NCBI GenBank assembly: GCA_036396275.1
Contig: DASWLD010000081.1
Location: forward strand, 1-20,228
DNA length: 20,228 bases
Reading direction: 5' to 3'
Origin: JACQFZ01 sp036396275
GTDB lineage: Bacteria > Pseudomonadota > Gammaproteobacteria > Acidiferrobacterales > Sulfurifustaceae
Positions 6,752-14,364 of this stretch are shown one piece after another. The notes under the pieces are model-generated. The model was not told the origin of the DNA and did no database searches. It was given only the letters and a program-made list of their open reading frames with translations. Made by a program: the position numbers and the translations under genes. Within the stretch, counting starts at the first letter, position 1, and each line of letters opens with the position of its first letter.

Positions 6752-7717
6752 ATGAGCGTACCCGCCATCGTCCGGACCGACATGCCGGCGACACTCGTGG
6801 AAACGCCGGCGCGCCAGTTCTGGCGCGTATTCAGGCGCGACCGGTTGGCGATGGCGGGGCTGATCGTTCTTGCGCTGCTGCTCGGCACGGCGATCGCCGG
6901 CAAGACGCTGACGGCGTGGGTACCGGCGTTCGATCCGGCCACCGTTCGTTTGGTCGACAAGCTGCGTCCGCCGCTGTCGCCGGTGTCGAATCTGGTGGCG
7001 CCCACGGAACGGCCCGCCGGAAATATCTACGTACTCGGCACCGACGATTTAGGCCGTGATGTCCTGGCCCGCATGCTTCAGGGCGCGTCGGTCTCGCTGT
7101 TGATCGGCTTCGTCGCGGTGGGTATCGCCATGACCATCGGCGTGTTTCTCGGCGGCCTCGCGGGCTATTACGGCGGCGTGCGGCTGGGCGTGATTTCGGT
7201 CGACACGCTGATCATGCGCTTCACCGACGTGATGCTGTGCTTTCCCACGTTCTTCCTGATTCTCACGGTCGTCGCGCTGCTGCCGCCGAGTATCTACAAC
7301 ATCATGATCGTGATCGGCGTGACCAGCTGGATGGGCGCGGCGCGCTTCGTACGCGCGGAATTTCTTTCGCTGCGCGGCCAGGATTTCGTCGTGGCGGGAC
7401 AGGCGTTGGGTTTGCCGGAGTGGCGCATCATCTTTCGGCACATGCTCCCGAACGCGATGTCGCCCCTTTTGGTGTCGGCGACCATCAGCGTGGCCGATGC
7501 GATATTGACCGAATCGGCGTTGAGCTTCCTCGGGTTCGGCGTGCAGCCGCCGTTCGCCACCTGGGGCAACGTGCTTTCCGACGGCAAGGACTACATCTTC
7601 GATGCGCCGTGGTTGTTCTTCATTCCCGGCCTCGCAATCCTCGCCGTCGTGCTGGCGTTCAATCTGGTGGGCGAAGGGTTGCGCGAGGCCCTGAACCCGA
7701 AACTGCGGAGCCGCTGA
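6752..7717 (+). CDS. ABC importer permease, DppC/OppC/YejE type
   Basis: 321 residues. The N-terminal extension and first helix (about 31-50, after FWRVFRRDRLAMAG) match the OppC N-terminal domain. The hallmark LGTDDLGRDVLARMLQGASVS is at 95-115, followed by the five-helix transmembrane core. The EAA loop is at about 209-235 (GQDFVVAGQALGLPEWRIIF then RHMLPN). The C-terminus (FNLVGEGLREALNPKLRSR) is family-typical. It partners the upstream permease to form the translocation path. It starts two bases after the previous stop and its TGA directly abuts the GTG of the first ATPase gene, a translationally coupled arrangement. Confidence 0.94.
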   Translation: MSVPAIVRTDMPATLVETPARQFWRVFRRDRLAMAGLIVLALLLGTAIAGKTLTAWVPAFDPATVRLVDKLRPPLSPVSNLVAPTERPAGNIYVLGTDDLGRDVLARMLQGASVSLLIGFVAVGIAMTIGVFLGGLAGYYGGVRLGVISVDTLIMRFTDVMLCFPTFFLILTVVALLPPSIYNIMIVIGVTSWMGAARFVRAEFLSLRGQDFVVAGQALGLPEWRIIFRHMLPNAMSPLLVSATISVADAILTESALSFLGFGVQPPFATWGNVLSDGKDYIFDAPWLFFIPGLAILAVVLAFNLVGEGLREALNPKLRSR

Positions 7718-8722
7718 GTGAGCGCCACCGAGCCCTTGCGCGCCGGTACCGGCGCGACGCCGGTCCTCGAGGTTGACGGACTCCACGTATCGTTCTTTAC
7801 CGAACGCGGCGAGTGGCGCGTCGTGCGCGACGTGAGCTTCAGCGTCGGGCCCGGGGAGACCGTTGCGTTGGTGGGCGAATCCGGGTGCGGCAAGTCGGTC
7901 ACGGCGCTCGCGGTGCTCGGGTTGCTCGAGAAGACCGGGCGTATCGTGCACGGCGACGCGCGTCTCGGCGGCCAATCGCTTGTTGCGTTGTCCGAGGAAG
8001 AGCGCCAGCGCCTTCGCGGCCGACGCATCGGCATGATATTTCAGGAGCCGATGACCTCGCTCAACCCCGTTTTCACGATCGGCGATCAAATCGGCGAAGT
8101 AGTGGTCCGGCATATGGGCGCGGCGCCGGCGGCGGCGCGCGCGCAGGCGCTGCAACTGCTAAAGACCGTCGGCATCCCCTCGCCGGAACAGCGCATCGAT
8201 CAGTATCCGCACGAGTTGTCGGGCGGGATGAAGCAGCGCGTCATGATCGCGATGGCGATTGCGTGCAAGCCCGATCTGCTGATCGCCGACGAACCGACGA
8301 CGGCGCTCGACGTCACGATTCAAGCGCAGATACTGCGACTGCTGCACGATCTGCAGCGAGAAATGGGCATGGCCGTTCTGCTCATCACGCACAATCTCGG
8401 GGTGGTCGCGCATTTCGCGCGGCGCGTTGTCGTCATGTATGCCGGCCAAATCGCCGAACAGGCCGAGACGCACGCGATCTTTCGAAAGCCCCTGCATCCC
8501 TACACCCGCGCGCTGCTCAATTCCCTCCCGCGGCCGGGCGCGCGCCTCGAACCGATTCAGGGCGCGGTCCCCGCGCCGGGCGACTATCCGGCGGGTTGCC
8601 GTTTCAGTACGCGCTGTCCGGATGTCATGGCGCGCTGTGCCGGCGAAGTGCCGCCGTTGTGTTCGCCCGATCGCGGCCGCGACGTGGCATGCTGGCTCTA
8701 CGCCGACGGCGAACCCAAATGA
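7718..8722 (+). CDS. ABC importer ATPase, DppD/OppD type
   Basis: 334 residues beginning at GTG directly after the permease stop. It has Walker A GESGCGKS (53-60), Q-loop FQEPMTSLNP (108-117), signature LSGGMKQR (167-174), Walker B LLIADEP (187-193) and the switch histidine in LLITHN. The C-terminal oligopeptide-type extension carries C294, C300, C307, C315 and C325 around GCRFSTRCP; in some DppD homologues such cysteines bind an Fe-S cluster. It powers import together with the following ATPase. The two genes overlap by four bases (ATGA). In YejF-type systems the two ATPases are one fused protein; here they are separate. Confidence 0.95.
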   Translation: MSATEPLRAGTGATPVLEVDGLHVSFFTERGEWRVVRDVSFSVGPGETVALVGESGCGKSVTALAVLGLLEKTGRIVHGDARLGGQSLVALSEEERQRLRGRRIGMIFQEPMTSLNPVFTIGDQIGEVVVRHMGAAPAAARAQALQLLKTVGIPSPEQRIDQYPHELSGGMKQRVMIAMAIACKPDLLIADEPTTALDVTIQAQILRLLHDLQREMGMAVLLITHNLGVVAHFARRVVVMYAGQIAEQAETHAIFRKPLHPYTRALLNSLPRPGARLEPIQGAVPAPGDYPAGCRFSTRCPDVMARCAGEVPPLCSPDRGRDVACWLYADGEPK

Positions 8723-9708
8723 ACGCGACGGCGGCGCCGCTGCTGAGTGTGCGCAATCTGCGCAAGTTTTATCCAGTGCGCGGCGGCGTGTTGGCGCGCC
8801 CGGTCGGATGGGTTCGGGCGGTGGACGACGTTTCGTTCGATATCCACGCCGGCGAAACGCTGGCCCTGGTCGGCGAGTCCGGCTGCGGCAAGACGACGGT
8901 GGCGCGCAGCGTATTGCGGTTGATCGAACCCACGTCGGGGGAGATCCACTACGACGGCCGGGATCTCATTGCGCTCGGGCGGCGGGAGCTGCGCCGGCTT
9001 CGCCGGCGCATGCAAATCGTTTTCCAGGATCCGTACAGTTCGCTCAATCCGCGGCTGGCGGTGGGCGACATTATCGGCGAGGCGCTCAAGGTGCATGGAA
9101 TCGCGACCGGCGCGGCGCTGGAGACGCGCGTCGGCGATCTCCTCGAACGCGTCGGGCTCGCGCGCGGCGACCGCGCGCGTTATCCGCACGAATTTTCCGG
9201 CGGCCAGCGCCAACGCATCGGTATCGCGCGCGCGCTCGCGCTCGAACCGCGCTTTGTCGTTTGCGACGAAGCGGTGTCGGCATTGGACGTCTCGATTCAG
9301 GCGCAGATACTGAATCTGCTGCGCGATCTGCAGGCGGAGTTCAAACTGTCGTATTTGTTCGTTTCGCACGACCTGAACGTCGTGCGCTATGTCGCCGACC
9401 GCGTGGCCGTGATGTATCTCGGTCGGATCGTTGAATCGGCGCCGACGGAAACGCTGTTTGCATCGCCGCGGCATCCGTACACGCAAGCGCTGCTCGACGC
9501 GAACCCGGTGCCCGACCCGGAGGTCGCCTACGCCGCGCAAGCGCTCCCCGGCGATGTGCCGTCACCGCTGAATCCGCCGTCCGGATGTCATTTTCATCCA
9601 CGCTGTCCGCGCACGCTGGCTGTGTGCAGCGAGCGCTATCCCGACGTAACGCGGCTCGACGCAACGCACGACGTGCGTTGTCACTTGTATCCAGGGTCGC
9701 AGAAGTAA
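8719..9708 (+). CDS. ABC importer ATPase, DppF/OppF type
   Basis: 329 residues. The ATG at 8719 overlaps the previous stop as ATGA; the frame remains open upstream but those bases code for the first ATPase in another frame. It has Walker A GESGCGKT (52-59), Q-loop FQDPYSSLNP (102-111), signature FSGGQRQR (159-166), Walker B FVVCDE (179-184) followed by AVSALD, and switch motif FVSHD. The insert between strand and Walker A (RGGVLARPVGWVRAVDDVSF) is typical of DppF. The C-terminal extension has four cysteines (C290, C296, C303, C321) in the oligopeptide-type motif. It is the last gene of the importer operon and converges with mltD. Confidence 0.95.
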   Translation: MNATAAPLLSVRNLRKFYPVRGGVLARPVGWVRAVDDVSFDIHAGETLALVGESGCGKTTVARSVLRLIEPTSGEIHYDGRDLIALGRRELRRLRRRMQIVFQDPYSSLNPRLAVGDIIGEALKVHGIATGAALETRVGDLLERVGLARGDRARYPHEFSGGQRQRIGIARALALEPRFVVCDEAVSALDVSIQAQILNLLRDLQAEFKLSYLFVSHDLNVVRYVADRVAVMYLGRIVESAPTETLFASPRHPYTQALLDANPVPDPEVAYAAQALPGDVPSPLNPPSGCHFHPRCPRTLAVCSERYPDVTRLDATHDVRCHLYPGSQK

Positions 9709-9711
9709 TAC

Positions 9712-9725
9712 CGGCCGAACGGCCG
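9712..9725. terminator. Small palindrome between converging dppF-like gene and mltD
   Basis: CGGCC (9712-9716) and GGCCG (9721-9725) form a five-bp stem with GAAC loop in the 25 bases separating the two stop codons. There is no T-tract on either strand, so intrinsic termination is doubtful, but nothing else lies between the genes. Confidence 0.3.
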
Positions 9726-9733
9726 AGTAGGGA

Positions 9734-11278
9734 TTAGGCGTAAACCGACGACGGCGGATTGTATAGTCGCGCCTGCGGTCCGTCGCCGTTCCAAATCTTG
9801 AGCTTGCGGCCGAGTTGCAGGATGTCGTTCGGTCTCATCAGATTCCATTCCGCCAGCTGACGCACCAGGACGTTGTAGCGTCGCGCGATGCTGCTGAGCG
9901 TTTCCCCATGGCGTACACGATGGATGATCGGATCGTCGCCATGGATGGTGATGCGCACGGGTTTGACGCCGGTGGGGTAAGCCGACGCGGAGATCGGCAG
10001 CATCAGGCTCTGGCCGATCCGCAGTCGGCTGCTTCGCAGGTTGTTTGCGGTCTTGATCGCCTCGACCGTCAGGCGATAACGCCGCGCGATATCGTACAGG
10101 GTTTCGCCCCGGCGAACTTGATGATGCTGCCACTGTACCCGTTGGGTTTCCGGCATTTCGCTCAGCCCGGTCACAACCGCGTCCTTCATGTCGACCGGTA
10201 CGAGGATGTGATGCGGGCCGTTCGGGTCGGTCGCGCGGCGGATATAGCCCGGATTGATGAAATGCAGATCGTCGACTTCCATTCCCGTCAGGCGCGCGAC
10301 TACGCCGAGATCGACTTGGGAACCGGCCTCGACGCGCGTGAAATACGGTTCGTTCGGAATATCGGGGAGCGTTACGCCGAAGCGCGCCGGGTCGGTGACG
10401 ATGTTCACCATCGCCATCAGTTTCGGAACGTAGTGCTTGGTCTCGCGCTTCAGTTGCCGCAAGTGTTTGAAATCGGTCGGCAGGTGGCGGCGGCGATTCC
10501 ATTCAATGGCGCGCATCACGCGGCCTTCGCCGGCGTTGTACGCGGCGAGTGCAAGCTGCCAGTCGCCGTCGAAATCGTTTTGCAGCTTTTGCAGGTAGTC
10601 GAGCGCCGCGCGCGTCGACGCCACCACGTCGCGGCGGCCGTCGTACCACCAATTTTTCTTCAGGCCGTACAAACGTCCGGTCGAAGGGATGAACTGCCAC
10701 AGCCCGCTGGCGCGCGCCCGCGAGTACGCATACGGCTTGTACGCGCTCTCGATGGCGGGCAGTAGCGCGACTTCCATCGGCATCCCGCGCTTGTCGACTT
10801 CTTCGACGATGTAATAAAGGTAAAGCTTGGCGCGGTCGAACAGCGCTTCGCGAAACTCGGCGTTCTCGATGAACCACTGTTCGTGCTGTGCGGTCAGCTC
10901 GGCGTCGACCGGCGGCAGCCGCAGCCCCGCGCGGATGCGCGCCCAGATAGATTGCGTTGCAAGAGTTTCCGGTTCCACGGCGCGGGCGGACGCAGCCGAT
11001 TCATCATCCACGATCCGATCGCCTTGCGCGCTTGCGCTCGTCGTCGATTCCTCGTTCACCGCGGCGGGGGTCGGCGTGCTTTCCGCCGTGTCCGCCGAAC
11101 CGGCGGTCTTGGCGGTCGGCATACCCGGGTTATCATCGGAAACGACTTTCCGTGCCGGGTCGGCGGAAGCCGCCGATGCCGGTTCGTCGGGAACCGACGC
11201 GCAGCCGCCGAAGATTAACGCGGCGCCGAACGTGAGAGAAAGAGTGAAAAGACGCTTCTTAGTTCTTGTCGGTTCCAT
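9734..11278 (-). CDS. mltD: Membrane-bound lytic murein transglycosylase D (MltD-like lipoprotein)
   Basis: 514 residues. A basic N-terminus (RTKKR) and hydrophobic segment end in FGGC with C26, an acceptable lipoprotein signal, so it should be tethered to the outer membrane facing the periplasm. Residues 30-110 are a low-complexity Ala/Ser/Thr/Glu linker. The SLT catalytic domain spans about 165-265; the catalytic Glu is E177 in PAIESAYKPYAYS, with GLWQFIPSTGRLYGL and AAYNAGEGRV as family landmarks. Two LysM peptidoglycan-binding modules follow at about 386-428 (VRRGETLYDIARRY) and 453-496 (RVRHGETLSSIARRY), matching E. coli MltD. It cleaves glycan strands to 1,6-anhydromuropeptides. The gene lies 52 bases downstream of gloB on the same strand; its own SD is weak. 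Confidence 0.94.
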   Translation of the reverse strand: MEPTRTKKRLFTLSLTFGAALIFGGCASVPDEPASAASADPARKVVSDDNPGMPTAKTAGSADTAESTPTPAAVNEESTTSASAQGDRIVDDESAASARAVEPETLATQSIWARIRAGLRLPPVDAELTAQHEQWFIENAEFREALFDRAKLYLYYIVEEVDKRGMPMEVALLPAIESAYKPYAYSRARASGLWQFIPSTGRLYGLKKNWWYDGRRDVVASTRAALDYLQKLQNDFDGDWQLALAAYNAGEGRVMRAIEWNRRRHLPTDFKHLRQLKRETKHYVPKLMAMVNIVTDPARFGVTLPDIPNEPYFTRVEAGSQVDLGVVARLTGMEVDDLHFINPGYIRRATDPNGPHHILVPVDMKDAVVTGLSEMPETQRVQWQHHQVRRGETLYDIARRYRLTVEAIKTANNLRSSRLRIGQSLMLPISASAYPTGVKPVRITIHGDDPIIHRVRHGETLSSIARRYNVLVRQLAEWNLMRPNDILQLGRKLKIWNGDGPQARLYNPPSSVYA

Positions 11279-11330
11279 GCTTCTGAATACTAGGCACCAC
11301 CCCGGCGAGCGTCAAATGCGGTTCGTCGGT

Positions 11331-12107
11331 CTATCCACGAAAGCCGTCTTTCCATCGACGCAACGCCGCGAATACCGCCACGTCGTCGTCCAAGCCGTTT
11401 CCCGCGTGTTTCTTCGCGGCCGCCTGGACCGCCGGCACCGCGGCGCGCAGGAAGGGGTTAATGCGCCGCTCGCGGCCGATGTTCGAGGGCAGGGTCGGCT
11501 GGTTCGCCGTGCGCAGCGCCTCAACCTCGCGGGTGAACGTCTTAATGTCGGCATTGTCCGGTTCGACGGCCTGGGCGAAGCGTAGATTCGACAGCGTGTA
11601 CTCGTGGCCGCAGTAGACCGCGGTCGTCTCGGGCAGAGCCGCCAGGCGCGACAGCGAATGAAACATCTGTTCGGGCGTGCCTTCGAACAGCCGTCCGCAG
11701 CCGGCCGAGAACATCGTGTCACCGCAAAAGAGCAGCTCGTCGCCGACGAGCGCGATGTGTCCGAGCGTGTGACCGGGGATTTCCATGATTTTCAGGTTGA
11801 ACCCGAGCGACGGCAGCGGCACCGTGTCGCCTTCGCGCAGTGGGTGCGTCACGGCCGCGATTGACTCGGCCGCGGGTCCGTACACCGGCACGCCGTAGCG
11901 CTCCCGCAGCTTCGCGGCACCGCCGACGTGGTCGGGATGGTGGTGCGTGCACAGCACCGCCGCGAGCGTCATCTTCTCGCGCTCGAGGAATCGGAGCACG
12001 GGCTCGGCGTCGCCCGGATCGACCGCGGCGATCTCGGTGCGCGACTCGTTTGCAATCAGCCAGATGTAGTTGTCCTGAAAAGCGCGGACGTGTAAAACAG
12101 ACGGCAT
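11331..12107 (-). CDS. gloB: Hydroxyacylglutathione hydrolase (glyoxalase II)
   Basis: 258 residues, the usual GloB length, with the typical start MPSVLHVRAFQDNYIWLI. It hydrolyses S-D-lactoylglutathione to D-lactate and glutathione, the second step of methylglyoxal detoxification in the cytosol. The metallo-beta-lactamase metal site is complete: H55, H57, D59 and H60 in THHHPDH, H113 in PGHTLGH, D130 in FCGDTMF and H168 in CGHEYT. The C-terminal glyoxalase II domain (TLPSNIGRERRINPFLR) is present. The frame extends upstream but the conserved N-terminus fixes the ATG at 12105-12107. That ATG overlaps the ATG of the divergent methyltransferase in a shared CATG. It probably forms a two-gene operon with mltD. 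Confidence 0.96.
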   Translation of the reverse strand: MPSVLHVRAFQDNYIWLIANESRTEIAAVDPGDAEPVLRFLEREKMTLAAVLCTHHHPDHVGGAAKLRERYGVPVYGPAAESIAAVTHPLREGDTVPLPSLGFNLKIMEIPGHTLGHIALVGDELLFCGDTMFSAGCGRLFEGTPEQMFHSLSRLAALPETTAVYCGHEYTLSNLRFAQAVEPDNADIKTFTREVEALRTANQPTLPSNIGRERRINPFLRAAVPAVQAAAKKHAGNGLDDDVAVFAALRRWKDGFRG

Positions 12108-12966
12108 GACGCGAAGTCTGAAAGGCTCGGCACCCAACGTCAACCACTTTCTCGAGCCGGCGGCGCGCGCACGCATCCGCGGCTGGTTCGACACGCCGCT
12201 CGGCCGATCGCTCCAGGCGGTCGAAGCGCATTGCTTGCGCACGGTGCTGCCGTCGCTCTATGGCACCGTGGCCATGCAGCTCGGACATCTCGCCAAGCTC
12301 GATATGCTCGATGCGTGCGTCGCGCCGACCCGCATTGTGGTCGAACCCGGCGACGCGTCGCGGCAAACCAACTGTGCCGTCGAGCGACAGCTGACCGGTT
12401 CGCGGCGGCTGTGCGTGCGCGCCGCCGCCGACGAGCTGCCGTTCGCCGAACGCAGCGTCGATGTCGCCTTGCTCCCGCACACGCTTGACTTCAGCGACGA
12501 TCCCCATCCGGTCCTGCGCGAAGTAAGTCGCGTGCTGCGCCCCGAAGGTCACGTGGTGATTCTCGGCTTCAATCCGATGAGTCTGTGGGGATTGCGCCGC
12601 CTCCTGACCCGGCCCCCGCGTCCGGCGCCGTGGTGCGCGCATTTCTTTCGGCTCGCGCGCGTCAAGGACTGGCTGGCGCTGCTCGACTTCGAATGCGTGC
12701 GCGGCAACATGCTGTACTACCGCCCGCCGCTTAGGCGCGAGCCGGCGATGGAGCGGCTTCATTTTCTCGAGCACACCGGCGATCGCTGGTGGCCGATGAT
12801 GGCCGGCGTGTATTTAGTCGTCGCGAAGAAGCGCGTATTCGGCATGACGACGCTGCCGGTCGCGTGGAAAACCGAAAAGGTCGGTTTGGCCGGCGCGGCG
12901 CCGAAACCGGCGGTGTTCGGCAAAGTATCGCGAGGGATTCACCGGCGCATGCGGCGCCATGCCTGA
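12106..12966 (+). CDS. Class I SAM-dependent methyltransferase-like protein of the gloB/rnhA neighbourhood
   Basis: 286 residues. The methyltransferase signature is in the middle: ADELPFAERSVDVALLPHTL (108-127) followed by FSDDPHPVLREVSRVLRPEG (129-148) and HVVILGFNPMSLWGLRRLL, the pattern of motifs II-III and post-III of the Methyltransf_11 family. The SAM-binding glycine motif expected earlier is degenerate (RIVVEPGDASRQ), so activity is not assured. An uncharacterised methyltransferase-like gene sits between gloB and rnhA in many gammaproteobacteria; its substrate is not known to me. The start is the ATG that overlaps the gloB ATG; no clear SD is seen. The last eight bases overlap rnhA, implying coupled translation. 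Confidence 0.8.
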   Translation: MTRSLKGSAPNVNHFLEPAARARIRGWFDTPLGRSLQAVEAHCLRTVLPSLYGTVAMQLGHLAKLDMLDACVAPTRIVVEPGDASRQTNCAVERQLTGSRRLCVRAAADELPFAERSVDVALLPHTLDFSDDPHPVLREVSRVLRPEGHVVILGFNPMSLWGLRRLLTRPPRPAPWCAHFFRLARVKDWLALLDFECVRGNMLYYRPPLRREPAMERLHFLEHTGDRWWPMMAGVYLVVAKKRVFGMTTLPVAWKTEKVGLAGAAPKPAVFGKVSRGIHRRMRRHA

Positions 12967-13399
12967 AAAGGTTCGGATCTTTACCGACGGCGCCTGCCGC
13001 GGTAATCCCGGCCCCGGCGGCTGGGGCGCGATCCTGCGCTACGGCGATCGCGAAAAGGAAATGTACGGCGCCGAGCGCGCGACCACCAACAATCGCATGG
13101 AGTTGATGGCGGCGATCCAGGCGCTCGAAGCCCTCAACCGCTCCTGCGGCGCGATCGTTACCACCGACTCCGAGTACTTGCGCAAGGGCATCACCGAATG
13201 GTTGCCGCAGTGGAAACGCCGCGGGTGGAAAACGGCGGCGAAGCAGCCGGTGAAGAATCAGGATTTGTGGGAACGCTTGGAGCGCGCGATCGAACGCCAT
13301 CAGGTCGATTGGCAATGGATCAAGGGCCACAGCGGCCACGAGGAGAATGAGCGCGCCGATTCGCTTGCGAATCGGGCGATTGAGGAAATGTTGGCGTGA
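12959..13399 (+). CDS. rnhA: Ribonuclease HI
   Basis: 146 residues, aligning with E. coli RNase HI (155 residues) without gaps in the core. It cleaves the RNA strand of RNA-DNA hybrids, removing R-loops and primers. Catalytic residues fall at the E. coli numbers: D10 (IFTDGACRGNPGPGG), E48 (NNRMELMAA), D70 (TTDSEYLRKGI), H124 (KGHSGH) and D134 (NERADSLAN). The basic handle region (WKRRGWKTAAKQPVKNQDLW) is present, as in E. coli. It overlaps the methyltransferase gene by eight bases and is followed immediately by a terminator-like hairpin. The rnhA-dnaQ adjacency is classical for proteobacteria, although in E. coli the two genes are divergent whereas here they are codirectional. Confidence 0.97.
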   Translation: MPEKVRIFTDGACRGNPGPGGWGAILRYGDREKEMYGAERATTNNRMELMAAIQALEALNRSCGAIVTTDSEYLRKGITEWLPQWKRRGWKTAAKQPVKNQDLWERLERAIERHQVDWQWIKGHSGHEENERADSLANRAIEEMLA

Positions 13400-13430
13400 T
13401 CGCGCTGTTAGGCGCGATTCATTTGTTGTC
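13399..13430 (+). terminator. Intrinsic terminator at the rnhA stop codon
   Basis: ATCGCGC (13399-13405), starting at the last base of the rnhA TGA, pairs perfectly with GCGCGAT (13412-13418) across a six-base loop TGTTAG. A T-rich stretch (TCATTTGTTGT) follows. The T-tract is interrupted, so efficiency may be partial. Confidence 0.5.
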
Positions 13431-13555
13431 TGTTTGTTGTGCGCCTATCGGCGCGTGGTCGAGGTATGAAATTAACTTGTGGGTCAGCCACCCACAAGTG
13501 CATTTATTATATCGACGACGCGCCGACAGGCGCACAAAAACAAACGCAACAAAGT
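13421..13555. repeat. Long imperfect inverted repeat (large hairpin) between rnhA and dnaQ
   Basis: The left arm (about 13421-13462) and right arm (about 13513-13553) are reverse complements over roughly 40 bases. The core TGTGCGCCT-a/g-TCGGCGCGT-g/c-GTCGA has only two mismatches, and the outer TTTGTTG parts match with small gaps. At the centre sits a perfect stem, ACTTGTGGGT (13475-13484) and ACCCACAAGT (13490-13499), with loop CAGCC. The segment is richer in A and T than its surroundings. Nothing in it is credibly coding. It may be a mobile-element remnant, a cruciform, or a regulatory hairpin in the 203-base gap before dnaQ. Confidence 0.8.
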
Positions 13556-13602
13556 ACAATGCGGCTCTAATTAAGACAAACCCACGCGGAGCGATTCGAT
13601 AG

Positions 13603-14349
13603 ATGCGCCAAATCGTCCTCGACACCGAAACCACCGGCCTCGAACCCACCGCGGGTCATCGCATTATCGAGATCGGTTGCGTGGAATTAGTAGACCGGCG
13701 ATTCAGCGGTAACACCTACCATCAATACGTCAAACCCGACCGCGAGATCGACGCCGCGGCGATAGAGATTCACGGGATTACCAACGAGTTCCTCGCCGAC
13801 AAGCCGGTTTTTGGCGATATCGCCGAGGATTTTTTGGAGTTCGTGCGCGGCGCGGAGTTGATTATTCACAACGCCGCTTTCGACGTTGGCTTCATCAATC
13901 ATGAATTGGCGCGCGCGCGGCCGGACGACGCGCCGGTAAATCCGGAAACGACGGAGTTGCGCATCGAGCGGCTCTGCACCGTGATCGATTCGTTGGCGCT
14001 TGCGCGCGGTATGCACCCGGGGCAGAAGAACGATCTCGATGCGCTCTGCCGTCGCTACGGCGTCGACAACTCCCAGCGCACCGTGCACGGCGCGCTGCTC
14101 GACGCCGAGATACTCGCCGATGTCTATCTGGCGATGACCGGCGGCCAGGCCGGGCTGTTCGAGGACCCGCATGCGGCGAGCGGCGCGGCCGGCCGGGAGA
14201 GCGAGCTCAAGCGCATACGCGACAAGCCGCCGTTAGCGGTGATCGTCGCGACCGAGGCCGAATGTGCGGCCCATCTCGCGTGGCTCGAAGAAATCGACAA
14301 GAGCACGGGCGGCCGGTGCGTCTGGAAGCGGCTTGAGTCGGCCGCGTGA
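13603..14349 (+). CDS. dnaQ: DNA polymerase III epsilon subunit (3'-5' proofreading exonuclease)
   Basis: 248 residues versus 243 in E. coli. It proofreads for the replicative polymerase, binding the alpha subunit and the sliding clamp. The DEDDh exonuclease motifs are complete: ExoI D7 and E9 (VLDTETTGLEP), ExoII D94 (IIHNAAFDVGFINHEL), ExoIII H162 and D167 (RTVHGALLDAEILADVYLA). After the catalytic domain, QAGLF (182-186) fits the clamp-binding pentapeptide at the place where E. coli has QTSMAF. The C-terminal tail ending in LEEIDKSTGGRCVWKRL matches the alpha-binding region. The ATG at 13603 gives the conserved MRQIVLDTETTG start; only GGAG at 13588-13591 resembles an SD and it is a little distant. 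A hydrolase gene follows 15 bases after its stop. Confidence 0.97.
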   Translation: MRQIVLDTETTGLEPTAGHRIIEIGCVELVDRRFSGNTYHQYVKPDREIDAAAIEIHGITNEFLADKPVFGDIAEDFLEFVRGAELIIHNAAFDVGFINHELARARPDDAPVNPETTELRIERLCTVIDSLALARGMHPGQKNDLDALCRRYGVDNSQRTVHGALLDAEILADVYLAMTGGQAGLFEDPHAASGAAGRESELKRIRDKPPLAVIVATEAECAAHLAWLEEIDKSTGGRCVWKRLESAA

Positions 14350-14364
14350 CCGACGATAGCGGCC

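Noticed and set aside
7049..8155. Antisense frame of 368 codons opposite the second permease and first ATPase
   Set aside because: It spans two well-recognised sense genes and has no domain features.
7813..8718. Upstream in-frame extension of the DppF-like ATPase (frame open from 7813)
   Set aside because: These bases encode the DppD-like ATPase in another frame; homology begins at MNATAAPLLSVRNL at 8719.
12108..12242. N-terminal extension of gloB by 45 residues
   Set aside because: GloB homologues begin at MPSVLHVRAFQDNY; the extension overlaps the methyltransferase coding sequence.
11719..12774. Antisense frame of 351 codons across gloB and the methyltransferase
   Set aside because: It is a shadow frame crossing two divergent genes with clear motifs.
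13396..13602. Small protein between rnhA and dnaQ (68-codon frame)
   Set aside because: It crosses the terminator hairpin and the long inverted repeat; codon use differs from the neighbours and there is no SD.
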